Source of the DNA: Hominimerdicola alba
GTDB lineage: Bacteria; Bacillota; Clostridia; Oscillospirales; Ruminococcaceae
Direction: 5' to 3'
Assembly (NCBI RefSeq): GCF_900109655.1
Contig: NZ_FOAT01000013.1
Span: 1 to 64,000 of the forward strand
Length of the DNA: 64,000 nt
The notes under the pieces are model-generated. The model was not told the DNA's origin and made no database searches. It worked only from the letters and a program-made list of their open reading frames with translations. The position numbers and the translations under genes are program-made. Positions 1 through 10,433 of the stretch are shown here, piece after piece (the first letter of the stretch is position 1; every line of letters begins with the position of its first letter).

Positions 1-1
1 A

Positions 2-574
2 AAGCGTCTCGGTGCTCGTGTTGATGCTTTCGATACACGTCCCGTTGTTGAAGAACAGGTAAAGTCCCTGGGCGCATCTTTCGTTAAGATAGACCTGGGT
101 GAGATGGGACAGACCGATCAGGGCTACGCTAAGGAGCTCACACCCGAGCAGATAGCTAAACAGCAGGAAGCTCAGGCTAAGGTGTGCGAACGTTCAGATA
201 TCGTCATCACTACCGCTAAGGTATTCGGTAGAAAGGCTCCACGCCTTATCGGCAAGGACGTTCTTGACCGCATGAAGAAGGGCGCAGTTGTTGTAGATAT
301 GGCAGTTTCCACTGGCGGTAACGTTGAAGGCTCAAAGCTCTTTGAGGACGTTGTTACCGAAAACGGCGTTACTATCATGTGCGGCGATATGCTTGAAAGA
401 CAGGTACCTTACGATGCATCAAAGATGCTCTCGGGTAACTTCTACGCATTCCTGACCCACTTCTATGATAAGGAAAGCAAGGAACTCAAGGTAAATCTCG
501 AAGATGAGATCATGCGTGGCTGCCTGCTCACACAGGGCGGACAGATAATCCACGAGCGCTTCAAGAATAACTGA
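2..574 (+). CDS. pntAA: NAD(P) transhydrogenase alpha subunit, NAD-binding part (5' end outside window)
   Basis: The frame is open from the window edge. The codons before the first internal ATG (104) already read as transhydrogenase (LGARVDAFDTRPVVEEQVKS), so that ATG is not the start and the gene begins off-window. The visible part is the C-terminal half of domain I, the NAD(H)-binding alanine-dehydrogenase-like fold that passes hydride to NADP+ on domain III. Typical stretches are SDIVITTAKVFGRKAP and VVVDMAVSTGGNVEG. It ends in TGA before a 56-base gap and the membrane-domain gene, so this is the split, three-gene form of the enzyme. The complex works at the inner face of the membrane, coupling NADPH formation to ion flow. 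Confidence 0.93.
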   Translation, partial: KRLGARVDAFDTRPVVEEQVKSLGASFVKIDLGEMGQTDQGYAKELTPEQIAKQQEAQAKVCERSDIVITTAKVFGRKAPRLIGKDVLDRMKKGAVVVDMAVSTGGNVEGSKLFEDVVTENGVTIMCGDMLERQVPYDASKMLSGNFYAFLTHFYDKESKELKVNLEDEIMRGCLLTQGGQIIHERFKNN

Positions 575-630
575 TTCTTGGCGAATGAATCGAAAACGTT
601 TTCTTAAAAATGATCAGGAGGTAAAGTAAA

Positions 631-939
631 ATGGCGACAGGCGAAATTCTTTTGCTGGTATTCGTGTTCGTTATCGCAGGATTCCTGGGCGTAGAGCTTA
701 TCTCGAAAGTGCCCTCGCAGCTGCATACACCCCTTATGTCGGGTACAAACGCGATCTCGGGCATCACTATTGTCGGTGCGATATCTGCAACAGCAGTAGC
801 ACTCCAGACAGATGGTATGCTCAGCAATATCTGCGGATTTGCAGCGATAGTTCTGGCAACTATAAACGTTATCGGCGGCTATCTGGTAACAGACAGAATG
901 CTTGGTATGTTCAAGAAAAAAGGGGAGGATAAGAAGTGA
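631..939 (+). CDS. pntAB: NAD(P) transhydrogenase, small membrane subunit
   Basis: A 102-residue hydrophobic protein with about three membrane helices. It matches the C-terminal membrane segment of the E. coli alpha chain, here made as a separate polypeptide. The conserved core runs from GFLGVELISKVPSQLHTPLM through SGTNAISGITIVGA to VIGGYLVTDRMLGMF. Start ATG 631 has an AGGAGG-type site (bases 617-622). Its stop overlaps the GTG start of the next gene (GTGA at 936-939), so translation of the two membrane subunits is coupled. Together with the C-terminal subunit it forms the ion channel. Confidence 0.93.
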   Translation: MATGEILLLVFVFVIAGFLGVELISKVPSQLHTPLMSGTNAISGITIVGAISATAVALQTDGMLSNICGFAAIVLATINVIGGYLVTDRMLGMFKKKGEDKK

Positions 940-2369
940 ATTTTGAAAATATCCGCACCGTCTGCACGACAGTGCTCTATATGGTATCCTCTGTACTGTT
1001 TATAAGAGGCATCAAGCTTCTGGGTAAGGCAGACACAGCACGTAAGGGTAATCTGATGTCTTCCGTAGGTATGCTCATCGCAGTAGTTACCGTGCTTTTC
1101 GAGAAAGATGTCACAAAAACAGTCACCAAAAACGGACCTATTAACAACGCATATGTCTGGGGCGTTGCAGCAATCGCTCTCGGAAGCATCATCGGTGCTA
1201 TCTGGGCTAAAAAGGTAGAAATGACAGGTATGCCACAGCTGGTTGCTCTGTTCAACGGCTTCGGCGGACTTTCCAGCTTACTGGTGGCACTGACACAGTA
1301 CATGACAGCCGAAAACATCAATACATTCTCAGCTATCGCACTAGGACTTACAGTAGCCATCGGTGCAATCGCATTCACAGGCTCGGTAGTTGCATGGGGC
1401 AAGCTGAGCGGCAAGATGTTCAAGAAGAACGTAACAATCCCTGCCAAGAACGCTATAAACGGCCTGCTGGCAGTTGTGGGACTTGTAGGCGTTGCTATCT
1501 ACGCTCTGAGCATTGCAGGAGCAGTTGATGCAAGTGTAGGCACCATCGGTATAATCATCGTAACAGCTGCTTACCTTATACTGGGCTTCACAATGGTAGT
1601 TGCAATCGGCGGCGGCGATATGCCCGTTATCATCTCCCTGCTGAACGCTTTCTCGGGACTTGCAGCTGCATTTGCAGGTCTTTCCATCAGCAACAGCGTG
1701 CTGGTAGTATCCGGTTGTCTGGTAGGTACTTCGGGACTTATCCTGACCCTCATCATGTGCAAGGCTATGAACAGAACTCTTTACGCACTGCTGTTCAGCA
1801 GCTTCGGCGCAACCAAGAAGGGTGCTGCAGGCGAGCAGAAAGAGCCCAAGTCCATGTCTGTTGAGGACGCATATCTCATCCTCGAAGCAGCAAGCAGCGT
1901 AGTATTTATCCCAGGTTACGGCATGGCTGTTGCTCAGGCACAGCACGCTGTAAAGGAACTCTGTGACAAGCTTGAAGCTAACGGCGCAGAAGTAAACTTC
2001 GCTATCCACCCCGTTGCAGGACGTATGCCCGGTCACATGAACGTACTTCTGGCTGAGGCAAACGTACCTTACGAGCAGCTGAAGACCGCTGACGAGATGA
2101 ATCCCCAGATGTCAAACACAGACGTTGCCATCGTTATAGGTGCAAACGACGTTGTTAACCCCTCCGCTATCAACGACGAAAGCTCTCCTCTTTACGGAAT
2201 GCCTATCATCAACGCATTCGAGGCTAGAACTGTTTTCGTTCTCAAGCGTGGTAAGGGTACAGGTTTCTCAGGCGTTGAGAACCCCCTGTTCACCAACGAC
2301 AACACCGTTATGATCTACGGCGACGCTAAGAATACTGTGGCTCAGCTGGTTAGTGAGTTTGAGGAATAA
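936..2369 (+). CDS. pntB: NAD(P) transhydrogenase beta subunit
   Basis: A 477-residue protein of the usual length for PntB. Residues 1-270 are a multi-helix membrane domain II. After a linker, the soluble NADP-binding domain III follows (about 300-477), with the diagnostic GYGMAVAQAQ, HPVAGRMPGHMNVLLAEA, GANDVVNP and KRGKGTGFSGVENPLF motifs that hold NADP(H). The start is GTG 936, overlapping the previous stop, with AGGGGAGG at 921-928. Neighbouring alpha-chain genes complete the enzyme. A hairpin terminator follows within a few bases of the stop, so the pnt operon ends here, although the next gene lies close behind. Confidence 0.95.
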   Translation: MNFENIRTVCTTVLYMVSSVLFIRGIKLLGKADTARKGNLMSSVGMLIAVVTVLFEKDVTKTVTKNGPINNAYVWGVAAIALGSIIGAIWAKKVEMTGMPQLVALFNGFGGLSSLLVALTQYMTAENINTFSAIALGLTVAIGAIAFTGSVVAWGKLSGKMFKKNVTIPAKNAINGLLAVVGLVGVAIYALSIAGAVDASVGTIGIIIVTAAYLILGFTMVVAIGGGDMPVIISLLNAFSGLAAAFAGLSISNSVLVVSGCLVGTSGLILTLIMCKAMNRTLYALLFSSFGATKKGAAGEQKEPKSMSVEDAYLILEAASSVVFIPGYGMAVAQAQHAVKELCDKLEANGAEVNFAIHPVAGRMPGHMNVLLAEANVPYEQLKTADEMNPQMSNTDVAIVIGANDVVNPSAINDESSPLYGMPIINAFEARTVFVLKRGKGTGFSGVENPLFTNDNTVMIYGDAKNTVAQLVSEFEE

Positions 2370-2373
2370 AATG

Positions 2374-2401
2374 AATGGGGGCTGAAAAGTCCCCATTTTT
2401 T
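2374..2401 (+). terminator. Rho-independent terminator of the pnt operon
   Basis: Stem AATGGGG / CCCCATT with a 10-base loop, followed by a run of Ts. The next gene's ribosome site (GAGGTG, 2402-2407) begins immediately after, so read-through could still feed that gene. Confidence 0.7.
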
Positions 2402-2412
2402 GAGGTGATAAA

Positions 2413-3138
2413 ATGAAGTATCGCGTTAATGATACGCTGACACTTTGCAAGGGCAGGACTGTTTCAATAGAAAATGACCTGACGGCATCGGGTGAAAAAT
2501 TTGATACTGCTGATGTTGATAGCGTAATAAGAAACGCCGTTGTTATCGGCTCAGATTCTGTCTACAAGGCTGATATCGCCATAACTGACGGCAGGATATC
2601 TGCCATAGGCGGGGCTGACGATAAGGCTTGCAGGCAGATAGATGCCGAGGGGCTTGTTCTTACGGCGGGGCGAATTCGCACCGTGAGCGGATCTCTGGAT
2701 TCCTATATGCTGGAAGAACTGCTGTTCTCGGGCGTTTCTACACTTACTTTTGATTCACAGCCCAGTGATAATGATATCAAGATGATGCTGGAACACCCCA
2801 TGAACTACTGTGTCTGTTTTGACGGTCATCAGCATGATTCAGACGAACTGTTGCACCATGTGGGTGATGTGGCTGTGGGCAGGATAGCAGATCTGTACAT
2901 TTGGAAGTGTGAAAAGTTCAACATTGCGCCCGAAAAGATAATCAAGTTCGGCAGATGTATCTTTGACAGAAGCCTTACAGACCGCAAAGACATTATCTAC
3001 GCACTTTCCTATGATACCACCCGCAGACCTGCAAGGTCAGCATCGGTATTCTTCACCTCACATAATGACGTAAATGGCTACTTCGGCAGACTTTATGAGA
3101 CCGAACACACTATGATCGCTCTTGACACAAAAAAATAA
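2413..3138 (+). CDS. Urease-alpha-like protein, internally shortened and without the metal site
   Basis: 241 residues against about 570 for urease alpha (UreC). The N-terminal part aligns by eye with UreC: VNDTLTL...ENDLTASGEKF, DVDSVIRNAVVI...VYKADIAITDGRISAIG, IDAEGLVLTAG. The C-terminal part also does: HHVGDVAVGRIADLYIW..FNIAPEKIIKFG, then SASVFFTSHNDVNG. The UreC GIDTHIH motif, which supplies two nickel ligands, reads RIRTVSG here. The middle of the barrel is missing, with the carbamylated lysine, other histidines and aspartate. It cannot be a working urease. The frame is clean with a good GAGGTG ribosome site, so it looks like a kept pseudoenzyme rather than fresh debris. No other urease gene is in the window. 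Confidence 0.72.
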   Translation: MKYRVNDTLTLCKGRTVSIENDLTASGEKFDTADVDSVIRNAVVIGSDSVYKADIAITDGRISAIGGADDKACRQIDAEGLVLTAGRIRTVSGSLDSYMLEELLFSGVSTLTFDSQPSDNDIKMMLEHPMNYCVCFDGHQHDSDELLHHVGDVAVGRIADLYIWKCEKFNIAPEKIIKFGRCIFDRSLTDRKDIIYALSYDTTRRPARSASVFFTSHNDVNGYFGRLYETEHTMIALDTKK

Positions 3139-3139
3139 C

Positions 3140-3162
3140 ACCCACCATAAAATCAAGTGGGT
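3140..3162 (+). terminator. Possible weak terminator after the urease-like gene
   Basis: Hairpin ACCCAC / GTGGGT just after the TAA at 3136-3138. There is no good T run, so termination here is uncertain. The stronger hairpin downstream probably serves both directions. Confidence 0.35.
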
Positions 3163-3170
3163 ATATTACC

Positions 3171-3205
3171 AAAAAATCGGGAACGCAGATGCGCTCCCGA
3201 TTTTG
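3171..3205 (-). terminator. Terminator of the atp operon (probably bidirectional)
   Basis: Stem ATCGGGA / TCCCGAT around a 12-base loop. It is flanked by an A run on the left (a T run for minus-strand RNA) and TTTT on the right, so it can stop transcription from both converging units. It directly abuts the atpC stop codon. Confidence 0.8.
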
Positions 3206-3610
3206 TTATTTCTTGTTTGCCACAGATATACGGTTGACTGCTCTTTTGAGCTGTCTTTCAGCAAGGTCGAATTCAGTGCGGCTCGACTCGGCTTTGAGCT
3301 GTTTTTCAGCCCTTGCCTTTGAACGCTCGGCACGCGCTACGTCTATCTCATCAGACCATTCCACTGCCGATGTAAGCACCGTTACTGCGCTATCCTCCGA
3401 TACCTTGACTATGCCGTCTGATATCGCAGCACTGCGGAAATTTCCGTCAGCTTTAATTTTAAGCTCGGAAGGCACTATGCTTGCCACATAAGGCGCATGA
3501 CCTTTCAGTATGCCCACATAGCCCGAGGTAGTCTTTGCCACCAGCTGTTCGGCATCGCCCTCAAAGAATATCTTCTCGGGGGTCAGTACTCTTAACTTGA
3601 AAACTGCCAT
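3206..3610 (-). CDS. atpC: ATP synthase epsilon subunit
   Basis: 134 residues. The N-terminal beta-sandwich is evident from FKLRVLTPEKIFFEGDAEQLV and SGYVGILKGHAPYVASI. The C-terminal region is a charged helical hairpin (ARAERSKARAEKQLKAESSR). Epsilon sits in the central stalk of F1, links gamma to the c ring, and can brake ATP hydrolysis. It is the last gene of the operon, 15 bases after atpD, and is followed at once by a terminator. Confidence 0.96.
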   Translation of the reverse strand: MAVFKLRVLTPEKIFFEGDAEQLVAKTTSGYVGILKGHAPYVASIVPSELKIKADGNFRSAAISDGIVKVSEDSAVTVLTSAVEWSDEIDVARAERSKARAEKQLKAESSRTEFDLAERQLKRAVNRISVANKK

Positions 3611-3625
3611 AGTTTCCGCCTTTCG

Positions 3626-5053
<1,428 letters not shown>

Positions 5054-5110
5054 TCATAGTCTGCATACAGCAACTGCCTGTCTGCTACGCAAACTATGCC
5101 GCACACATAA

Positions 5111-5138
5111 TTATGAATTATGAATTATGAATTATGAA
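5111..5138. repeat. Tandem heptamer repeat (TTATGAA)x4 at the atpG 3' end
   Basis: Four exact copies of TTATGAA lie in the atpG-atpD gap and run over the atpG stop codon, so the last codon and the stop of atpG fall inside the array. No CRISPR-like spacing is present. A gain or loss of one copy would change the C-terminus of the gamma subunit by a frameshift only at its very end. Confidence 0.8.
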
Positions 5139-5992
5139 TTGTCATTAAGGCTTGCCGAGCTTATCTCGGTTATCTCCTGAGTGATCTGTGCCTGTCTTGC
5201 ACGGTTGTACAGCAGTGACAGCTTATCGATCATCTCGCTTGCGTTGTCGCTGGCGGATTCCATAGCCGTTCTTCTCGCCGCCTGCTCGGAAGCGAAGCTG
5301 TCAACTATGGCGGAATACAGCATTCCGCCCATATATTCGGGTATCAGGCTGTCGAACACAGCCTCGGGAGATGGGTCGTATATGGTCATGGGGTGCTTTT
5401 TGCCAAGGTATTCCAGATTTTCCACTGGCAGAATCCTCAGGTGCTGAGGTTCCTGTGTCATAACCGATACGAATGTGGTATAGATCAGCTCCACTGCATC
5501 GAAATCGCCTATCTTGAATCTGTCGATGACCTTGTTGGCTATCATCATCGCATCGACCAGCTCGATTCCCTCGGCTATCTGCGGGAAACCCTCGATCAGC
5601 TTGTATTCGCGCTTCTCGAAATACTCCACAGCCTTTTTGCCTATCGCCATGATAACGGCTTCTCCGCCGCTTTCTGCTATCTCATCAGCCTTGCGCTTTG
5701 CAAGCTTCAGAACATTGGAGTTGAAACCGCCCGCAAGTCCTCTGTCGCCCGCTATGACTATCAGCAGCACCGAATTCTTGAACTTTTTCTTGGTGAACAC
5801 CGAGGTGAACTCATGGTCGCGGGATATATCCGCCATCACCTGAAAAACGCCCTCAAAGAACGGGTGTACCGCTTCGGCTCTCTCCTTGGCTTTCCTCATC
5901 TTCGAGGACGCCACCAGCTGCATAGCCTTGGTTATCTGCATGGTGCTTTCCACGCTTTTTATACGGCGCTTAACGTCCTTCATGTTAGCCAT
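5132..5992 (-). CDS. atpG: ATP synthase gamma subunit
   Basis: 286 residues, normal length. The N-terminal helix of the rotor shaft is clear (MKDVKRRIKSVESTMQITKA, then MQLVASSKMRKA), and the C-terminal helix includes ESASDNASEMIDKLSLLYNRARQAQITQEITEI. Gamma rotates inside the alpha3beta3 ring and transmits torque from the c ring. The ATG has an AAGGAG site 8 bases upstream. The last residues (NDNS) are encoded next to and partly within a tandem heptamer repeat. Confidence 0.97.
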   Translation of the reverse strand: MANMKDVKRRIKSVESTMQITKAMQLVASSKMRKAKERAEAVHPFFEGVFQVMADISRDHEFTSVFTKKKFKNSVLLIVIAGDRGLAGGFNSNVLKLAKRKADEIAESGGEAVIMAIGKKAVEYFEKREYKLIEGFPQIAEGIELVDAMMIANKVIDRFKIGDFDAVELIYTTFVSVMTQEPQHLRILPVENLEYLGKKHPMTIYDPSPEAVFDSLIPEYMGGMLYSAIVDSFASEQAARRTAMESASDNASEMIDKLSLLYNRARQAQITQEITEISSASLNDNS

Positions 5993-6004
5993 AAGCCGTT
6001 CTCC

Positions 6005-7519
6005 TTACTTTTGCTGCATAAACTTCTCCGCAAATGCTTTCAGCACTTCTTTCAGTGCCTTCTCGTTCTCTGCGGTGAGTTCCTTTGTATCACGTATGGA
6101 CGCAAGGATATCGGGGTGAGATTCATCGAGGAAAAGGAACAGATCCTTTTCGTACTCACGTATATCCTCAACGGGTATAGTTTTTAGGTAATTATTTACA
6201 ACAGCGTAGATTATAACTACCTGCTTCTCAACATCAACAGGGGAGTTCTTGGACTGCTTCAGAACTTCCACGATACGCTCGCCCTGTGCAAGTCTGTCCT
6301 TGGTATCCTGGTCGAGGTCTGAACCGAACTGTGAGAAGCTCTGCAGCTCTCTGTACTGAGAATACAGCAGCTTCAAAGGACCCGATACCTTCTTCATAGC
6401 CTTTATCTGAGCCGAACCGCCGACACGGGATACCGAGATACCTGGGTTAACGGCAGGTCTTACGCCCGAGAAGAACAGCTCGGTCTCCAGGAATATCTGA
6501 CCATCAGTGATGGATATTACGTTTGTGGGTATGTACGCTGAAACGTCGCCCGCCTGTGTTTCGATGATAGGCAGAGCGGTTATCGAACCGCCGCCGTTCT
6601 CTTCGTTCAGGCAGCAGGCTCTTTCAAGCAGACGGGAGTGCAGATAGAATACATCGCCGGGGTATGCTTCACGACCTGTAGGTCTTTTCAGCAGCAGCGA
6701 CATTGTTCTGTACGCAACAGCGTGCTTTGAAAGGTCATCGTAGATACAGAGCACATCTTTGCCCTGTAACATGAAATATTCAGCCATAGCAACGCCTGCA
6801 TAGGGAGCTATGTACTGCAAAGGCGCCATCTCCGACGCGGTAGCCGATACTACTATGGAATAATCCATAGCGTCGTTCTTTGTCAGCGTATCAACAATAT
6901 TCGCAACTGTTGATATCTTCTGACCGATAGCGACATAGATACAGATAACATTCTTGCCCTTCTGGTTGATGATAGTATCAAGGGCGATGGTGGTCTTACC
7001 TGTCTGTCTGTCGCCGATTATAAGTTCACGCTGACCTCTGCCCACGGGTATCATGGAGTCTATAGCCTTGATACCTGTCTGGAGGGGTCTGCTTACTGAT
7101 TTTCTTGTGATTATGCCGAATGCGGGGCTTTCAACGGGTCTTGTCTCGTTCGTGAGTATAGCGCCCTTGCCGTCGATAGGTGCGCCCAGCGCATTTACAA
7201 CTCTGCCCAGCATAGCTTCGCCAACGGGTACGGATACTATCCTGCCCGTTCTCTTAACGTTCGAGCCTTCTCTGATGCCTTCCTCGGTACCCAGCAGAAC
7301 GCAGCCGACAAAATCCTGTTCCAGGTTCATCGCCATGCCGTATGTGCCGTTCTCGAATTCCAGCAGCTCGCCCGACATACACTTCTCCAGTCCGTTGACC
7401 CTTGAAATGCCGTCGCCCACCGTACATACAGTACCCACATCATCGAGCACCAGCTTGGTACGGTAGTTCTTTATCTGTGATTTTATCAGACCTGTTATCT
7501 CATCAGGACGTAAATTCAT
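6005..7519 (-). CDS. atpA: ATP synthase alpha subunit
   Basis: 504 residues. The non-catalytic nucleotide-binding F1 subunit, with Walker [16 protein letters not shown], Walker B-like [16 protein letters not shown], and the alpha signature [17 protein letters not shown]. The N-terminus ([12 protein letters not shown]) is where delta docks. It lies between atpH and atpG with 42-base and 12-base gaps. Confidence 0.98.
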   Translation of the reverse strand: MNLRPDEITGLIKSQIKNYRTKLVLDDVGTVCTVGDGISRVNGLEKCMSGELLEFENGTYGMAMNLEQDFVGCVLLGTEEGIREGSNVKRTGRIVSVPVGEAMLGRVVNALGAPIDGKGAILTNETRPVESPAFGIITRKSVSRPLQTGIKAIDSMIPVGRGQRELIIGDRQTGKTTIALDTIINQKGKNVICIYVAIGQKISTVANIVDTLTKNDAMDYSIVVSATASEMAPLQYIAPYAGVAMAEYFMLQGKDVLCIYDDLSKHAVAYRTMSLLLKRPTGREAYPGDVFYLHSRLLERACCLNEENGGGSITALPIIETQAGDVSAYIPTNVISITDGQIFLETELFFSGVRPAVNPGISVSRVGGSAQIKAMKKVSGPLKLLYSQYRELQSFSQFGSDLDQDTKDRLAQGERIVEVLKQSKNSPVDVEKQVVIIYAVVNNYLKTIPVEDIREYEKDLFLFLDESHPDILASIRDTKELTAENEKALKEVLKAFAEKFMQQK

Positions 7520-7561
7520 AATTTTCCGTTCCCTTCCGTATGTTTAAATGAAACTTCGCCT

Positions 7562-8110
7562 TTACGCGATAGTGTTCGTTATCTGAGCTTTCAGCTTTTC
7601 CAGTCTTGTCTTTACGCTGGAATCCAGCTCAGTATTGCCGTAGCGCACCACTATACCGCCTATTATCGACTTATCGATCTGCTCAGTCAGCACGATGCGT
7701 CTGCCCGTGGTCTTGCTGAGCTTATCTGTAAGGCGGTTCCTGATTTCTGCTGTCATCGGCTGTGCGGTAACGGCAGTAACTTCCAGCAGACCCAGCTTAT
7801 CGTTGTACATCTGCCTGAATTCGCCGTATATCTCACCGAGCCTGTCAGCTCTGTTCTTCTCGGCAGTCAGACACAGAAAATCCAGCAGCAGAGCATCTAT
7901 CTTATCTCCGAAAACAGCTTTGAGGCTGTCTGCCTTTTCCTTGCCTGATATCAGCGGTGATGCCAGAAATCTCAGATACTCGGCACATTCCTTGTCTTTC
8001 ATGAGCTCCTGAAACTCGCTGTAATCGCTGAAAACCTTTTCCAGCTTATCCTGCTCGGTACAAAGCTCAAACAGCGCTGTGCTGTAAACCTTGCCTACTG
8101 TCTCAGCCAT
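7562..8110 (-). CDS. atpH: ATP synthase delta subunit
   Basis: 182 residues, typical for bacterial delta (OSCP). An all-helical N-terminal half (VGKVYSTALFELCTEQDKLE) is followed by a C-terminal part that ends in GGIVVRYGNTELDSSVKTRL, the conserved family signature. Delta ties the peripheral stalk (b) to the top of F1. Its ATG overlaps the atpF stop by one base (TGATG at 8112-8108), which implies translational coupling. Confidence 0.95.
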   Translation of the reverse strand: MAETVGKVYSTALFELCTEQDKLEKVFSDYSEFQELMKDKECAEYLRFLASPLISGKEKADSLKAVFGDKIDALLLDFLCLTAEKNRADRLGEIYGEFRQMYNDKLGLLEVTAVTAQPMTAEIRNRLTDKLSKTTGRRIVLTEQIDKSIIGGIVVRYGNTELDSSVKTRLEKLKAQITNTIA

Positions 8111-8625
8111 CAGTTTTCACCCACGTTATCAATGAATTCGCCGATCAGTCTTTCGTTATCGGCGCTGCTCAGGTCTTTTTCAATAACAGCCTGTGCCGCC
8201 TGGAAAGCGATATCGGTGATATCGTCCTTTATCTTGTTTACCGCGATCTTCTTCTCGCGTTCGATCTCGCTTCTTGCCTGCTCGGTGATGCCCTTGGCTT
8301 CGACCTTGGCATCAGCGATTATCTCATCGCTTCTCTGCTGAGCCTTGCGGGTAGCCGCCTGGATTATCTTAGCGGATTCTTCCTTTGCACCGCTTATGCG
8401 CTGTTCGTAATCCTCCTCCAGCTTTTCGGCTCTCTCCTTGGCTTCGTCCGCCTGTTTATAGGTCTCAGCGACCTCGTTCTTTCTGTCCTCAATGACCTTG
8501 TTCACTTTGCTGAACAGGAAATGTTTCATAACAAGGAACAGTATAAGCAGGTTGAGCCATGTAGCGATGATCGTAGTGAGATTTACCGACAGAAAATCGG
8601 TAACGTCACCTCTCGCCAGTATCAT
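8110..8625 (-). CDS. atpF: ATP synthase b subunit
   Basis: About 171 residues from the ATG at 8625. That start is preferred over the TTG two codons earlier because GGGAGG lies 8 bases upstream of it. One membrane helix (TTIIATWLNLLILFLVMKHF) is followed by a long charged coiled coil rich in A, E, K and R, as expected for the peripheral stalk dimer that holds F1 against rotation. Only one b gene is present, so the stalk is a homodimer. Confidence 0.95.
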   Translation of the reverse strand: MILARGDVTDFLSVNLTTIIATWLNLLILFLVMKHFLFSKVNKVIEDRKNEVAETYKQADEAKERAEKLEEDYEQRISGAKEESAKIIQAATRKAQQRSDEIIADAKVEAKGITEQARSEIEREKKIAVNKIKDDITDIAFQAAQAVIEKDLSSADNERLIGEFIDNVGEN

Positions 8626-8670
8626 ATGCAAAACCTCCCTTATATCAGAACACTGTACATATAAGCTATA

Positions 8671-8958
<288 letters not shown>

Positions 8959-9027
8959 CTATATTTGTTCGCAGTTATACTGCGTATCTAACATTATTAT
9001 CTCGTCTGAACGAGTATTGATCTGCGG

Positions 9028-9297
9028 TCAGCTTTTAGCTTTGAGTTCATCAAATCCGCAGGCCACTGTACATTTGCTGTCGCTGTACTCGGCATACCAG
9101 TAATGACGGTCATCTATCACAAGATAATCTGCATCGCAGTCATGCTTTGCGGTGAACCTGTATTTCAAAAACACAAATATCCGCCCGTCAGCTTTGCTGA
9201 TATATGTTTCCTTTACGATATTTCCCGATGCCAGTTCTTCATCGACTATGCGTTTTATAGGCGCTGACAGCTTAGCGAGATGTTCTTCGCTTATCAT
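9028..9297 (-). CDS. Unknown 89-residue protein inserted in the atp operon
   Basis: It lies between atpB and atpE, where most operons have nothing. Its ATG overlaps the atpB stop (ATGA at 9297-9294), so it is translationally coupled to the a subunit. The protein is soluble: an N-terminal helical part (EEHLAKLSAPIKRIVDEEL), then a predicted beta-rich part (DGRIFVFLKYRF, DADYLVIDDRHYWYAEY) and two cysteines near the end. No membrane segment and no known motif were recognised. A role in assembly or regulation of Fo is a guess from position only. Confidence 0.8.
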   Translation of the reverse strand: MISEEHLAKLSAPIKRIVDEELASGNIVKETYISKADGRIFVFLKYRFTAKHDCDADYLVIDDRHYWYAEYSDSKCTVACGFDELKAKS

Positions 9298-10019
9298 TCC
9301 TCAGCCGCTGCCGCAACGTTTACCATTGTCAGGGTGGAGAATATATAAGCCTGTATACAGCCTGAGAACAGGTCGAAATAGATACTCAGCACGGCGGGTA
9401 TACCTACCTGTAATATGCTGAGTGCCCATGCACCGAATTCAAAGTGAACATGGAGCGCAGTTGAAGCCGCACCCAGTGCGGAATAGAGAAGTCCTGTTAT
9501 TACCATGCCGCCCGCAACGTTACCGAAAAGACGGAACGCCATAGATGCGGGAGTTGCTATCTCACTTATGATATTCAGCGGGAATATGAAGAATACAGGC
9601 TGTCCGAAACTCTTCAGGTATCCACCGAAGCCGTTTGTCTTTATCTTGGTGTAGGTTATCAGAATAAATGTGAGTATCGCCCATGCGGCTGTAACGTTTA
9701 TGTCCGCCGTCATCGACCTAAGACCCACCATGCTTATCAGTGCGCCAAGCACCGCAGATACCAGCAAAGCGCCTATGTAGGGGGCGTAATACATCATCTT
9801 TTCGCCCATCGACTGCTTTACCATGCCGTTGACGAAGTTCACGAACATTTCCGCCACGATCTGCCGTTTGCTCTCGGGCTTCTTTTTAAGGTCTTTTGTA
9901 AGCCACAGACAAAGCAGTGTCACCACAGCGATTATCAGCCAGCCCATGACTACCGTTTCGGTTATTATCAGAGGTCCTATCTCAAAGACTATCTTAGGAC
10001 CGTCGCCCAATCCGTTCAT
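9294..10019 (-). CDS. atpB: ATP synthase a subunit
   Basis: 241 residues, hydrophobic with five or six helices. The key stretch SMAFRLFGNVAGGMVITGLL holds the arginine that faces the c-ring carboxylate, and the C-terminal helix LSILQVGIPAVLSIYFDLFSGCIQAYIF forms the other half of the ion channel. It carries ions between the membrane faces and the c ring. It is six bases downstream of the atpI-like gene and overlaps the unknown small gene behind it. Confidence 0.96.
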   Translation of the reverse strand: MNGLGDGPKIVFEIGPLIITETVVMGWLIIAVVTLLCLWLTKDLKKKPESKRQIVAEMFVNFVNGMVKQSMGEKMMYYAPYIGALLVSAVLGALISMVGLRSMTADINVTAAWAILTFILITYTKIKTNGFGGYLKSFGQPVFFIFPLNIISEIATPASMAFRLFGNVAGGMVITGLLYSALGAASTALHVHFEFGAWALSILQVGIPAVLSIYFDLFSGCIQAYIFSTLTMVNVAAAAEE

Positions 10020-10025
10020 AAAAAG

Positions 10026-10433
10026 CTATCCTTTCCTGCCGAAAAACTGATCGGCTGTAAGTATCATTTTCGGGAAAAGCTGAGGTATCAGTATCCCCGT
10101 GAAGTTTGCAATACCTGTATATGCGGCGGCACAGCTGAGTATTACCAGTGATGCTACCCTTACTGCGTAGCACACGCGCATTTTGCGCACAGCAGATTTT
10201 CTGTCCAGCTTTACTGCGCTTTCGCAGCTTCGTCCGAAGTATTCAAACTGAGCGCACATAAATCCGTAGCCCAACAAGAATCCCAGCAGCTGTGCAAAGC
10301 TGAATCCCCAGAACAATGTGACAGCAAATCCTATGACTGTCAGCACCGCGCCCCACTTGTATATCATCACAAGCAGTGGCCTTGTCACCGAGGCATTATC
10401 ACCCGAAAGCTTTGGTTTTTCACGGTTTTCCAT
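10026..10433 (-). CDS. atpI: AtpI-like small membrane protein, first gene of the atp operon
   Basis: 135 residues with four hydrophobic segments (about 20-40, 43-60, 85-105 and 106-120) and charged ends. There is little sequence identity to spot, but position (first in the operon, before atpB), size and topology fit the ATP synthase I chain family, which helps assemble the c ring in some bacteria. A leader of roughly 200 bases separates it from the best promoter. Confidence 0.75.
   Translation of the reverse strand: MENREKPKLSGDNASVTRPLLVMIYKWGAVLTVIGFAVTLFWGFSFAQLLGFLLGYGFMCAQFEYFGRSCESAVKLDRKSAVRKMRVCYAVRVASLVILSCAAAYTGIANFTGILIPQLFPKMILTADQFFGRKG

Noticed and set aside
1341-2036. 231-codon frame antisense to pntB
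   Set aside because: Cys/Ser-rich shadow of a conserved membrane gene.
5111-5138. Tandem heptamers as a CRISPR-like array
   Set aside because: Units are directly adjacent with no spacers and far too short.
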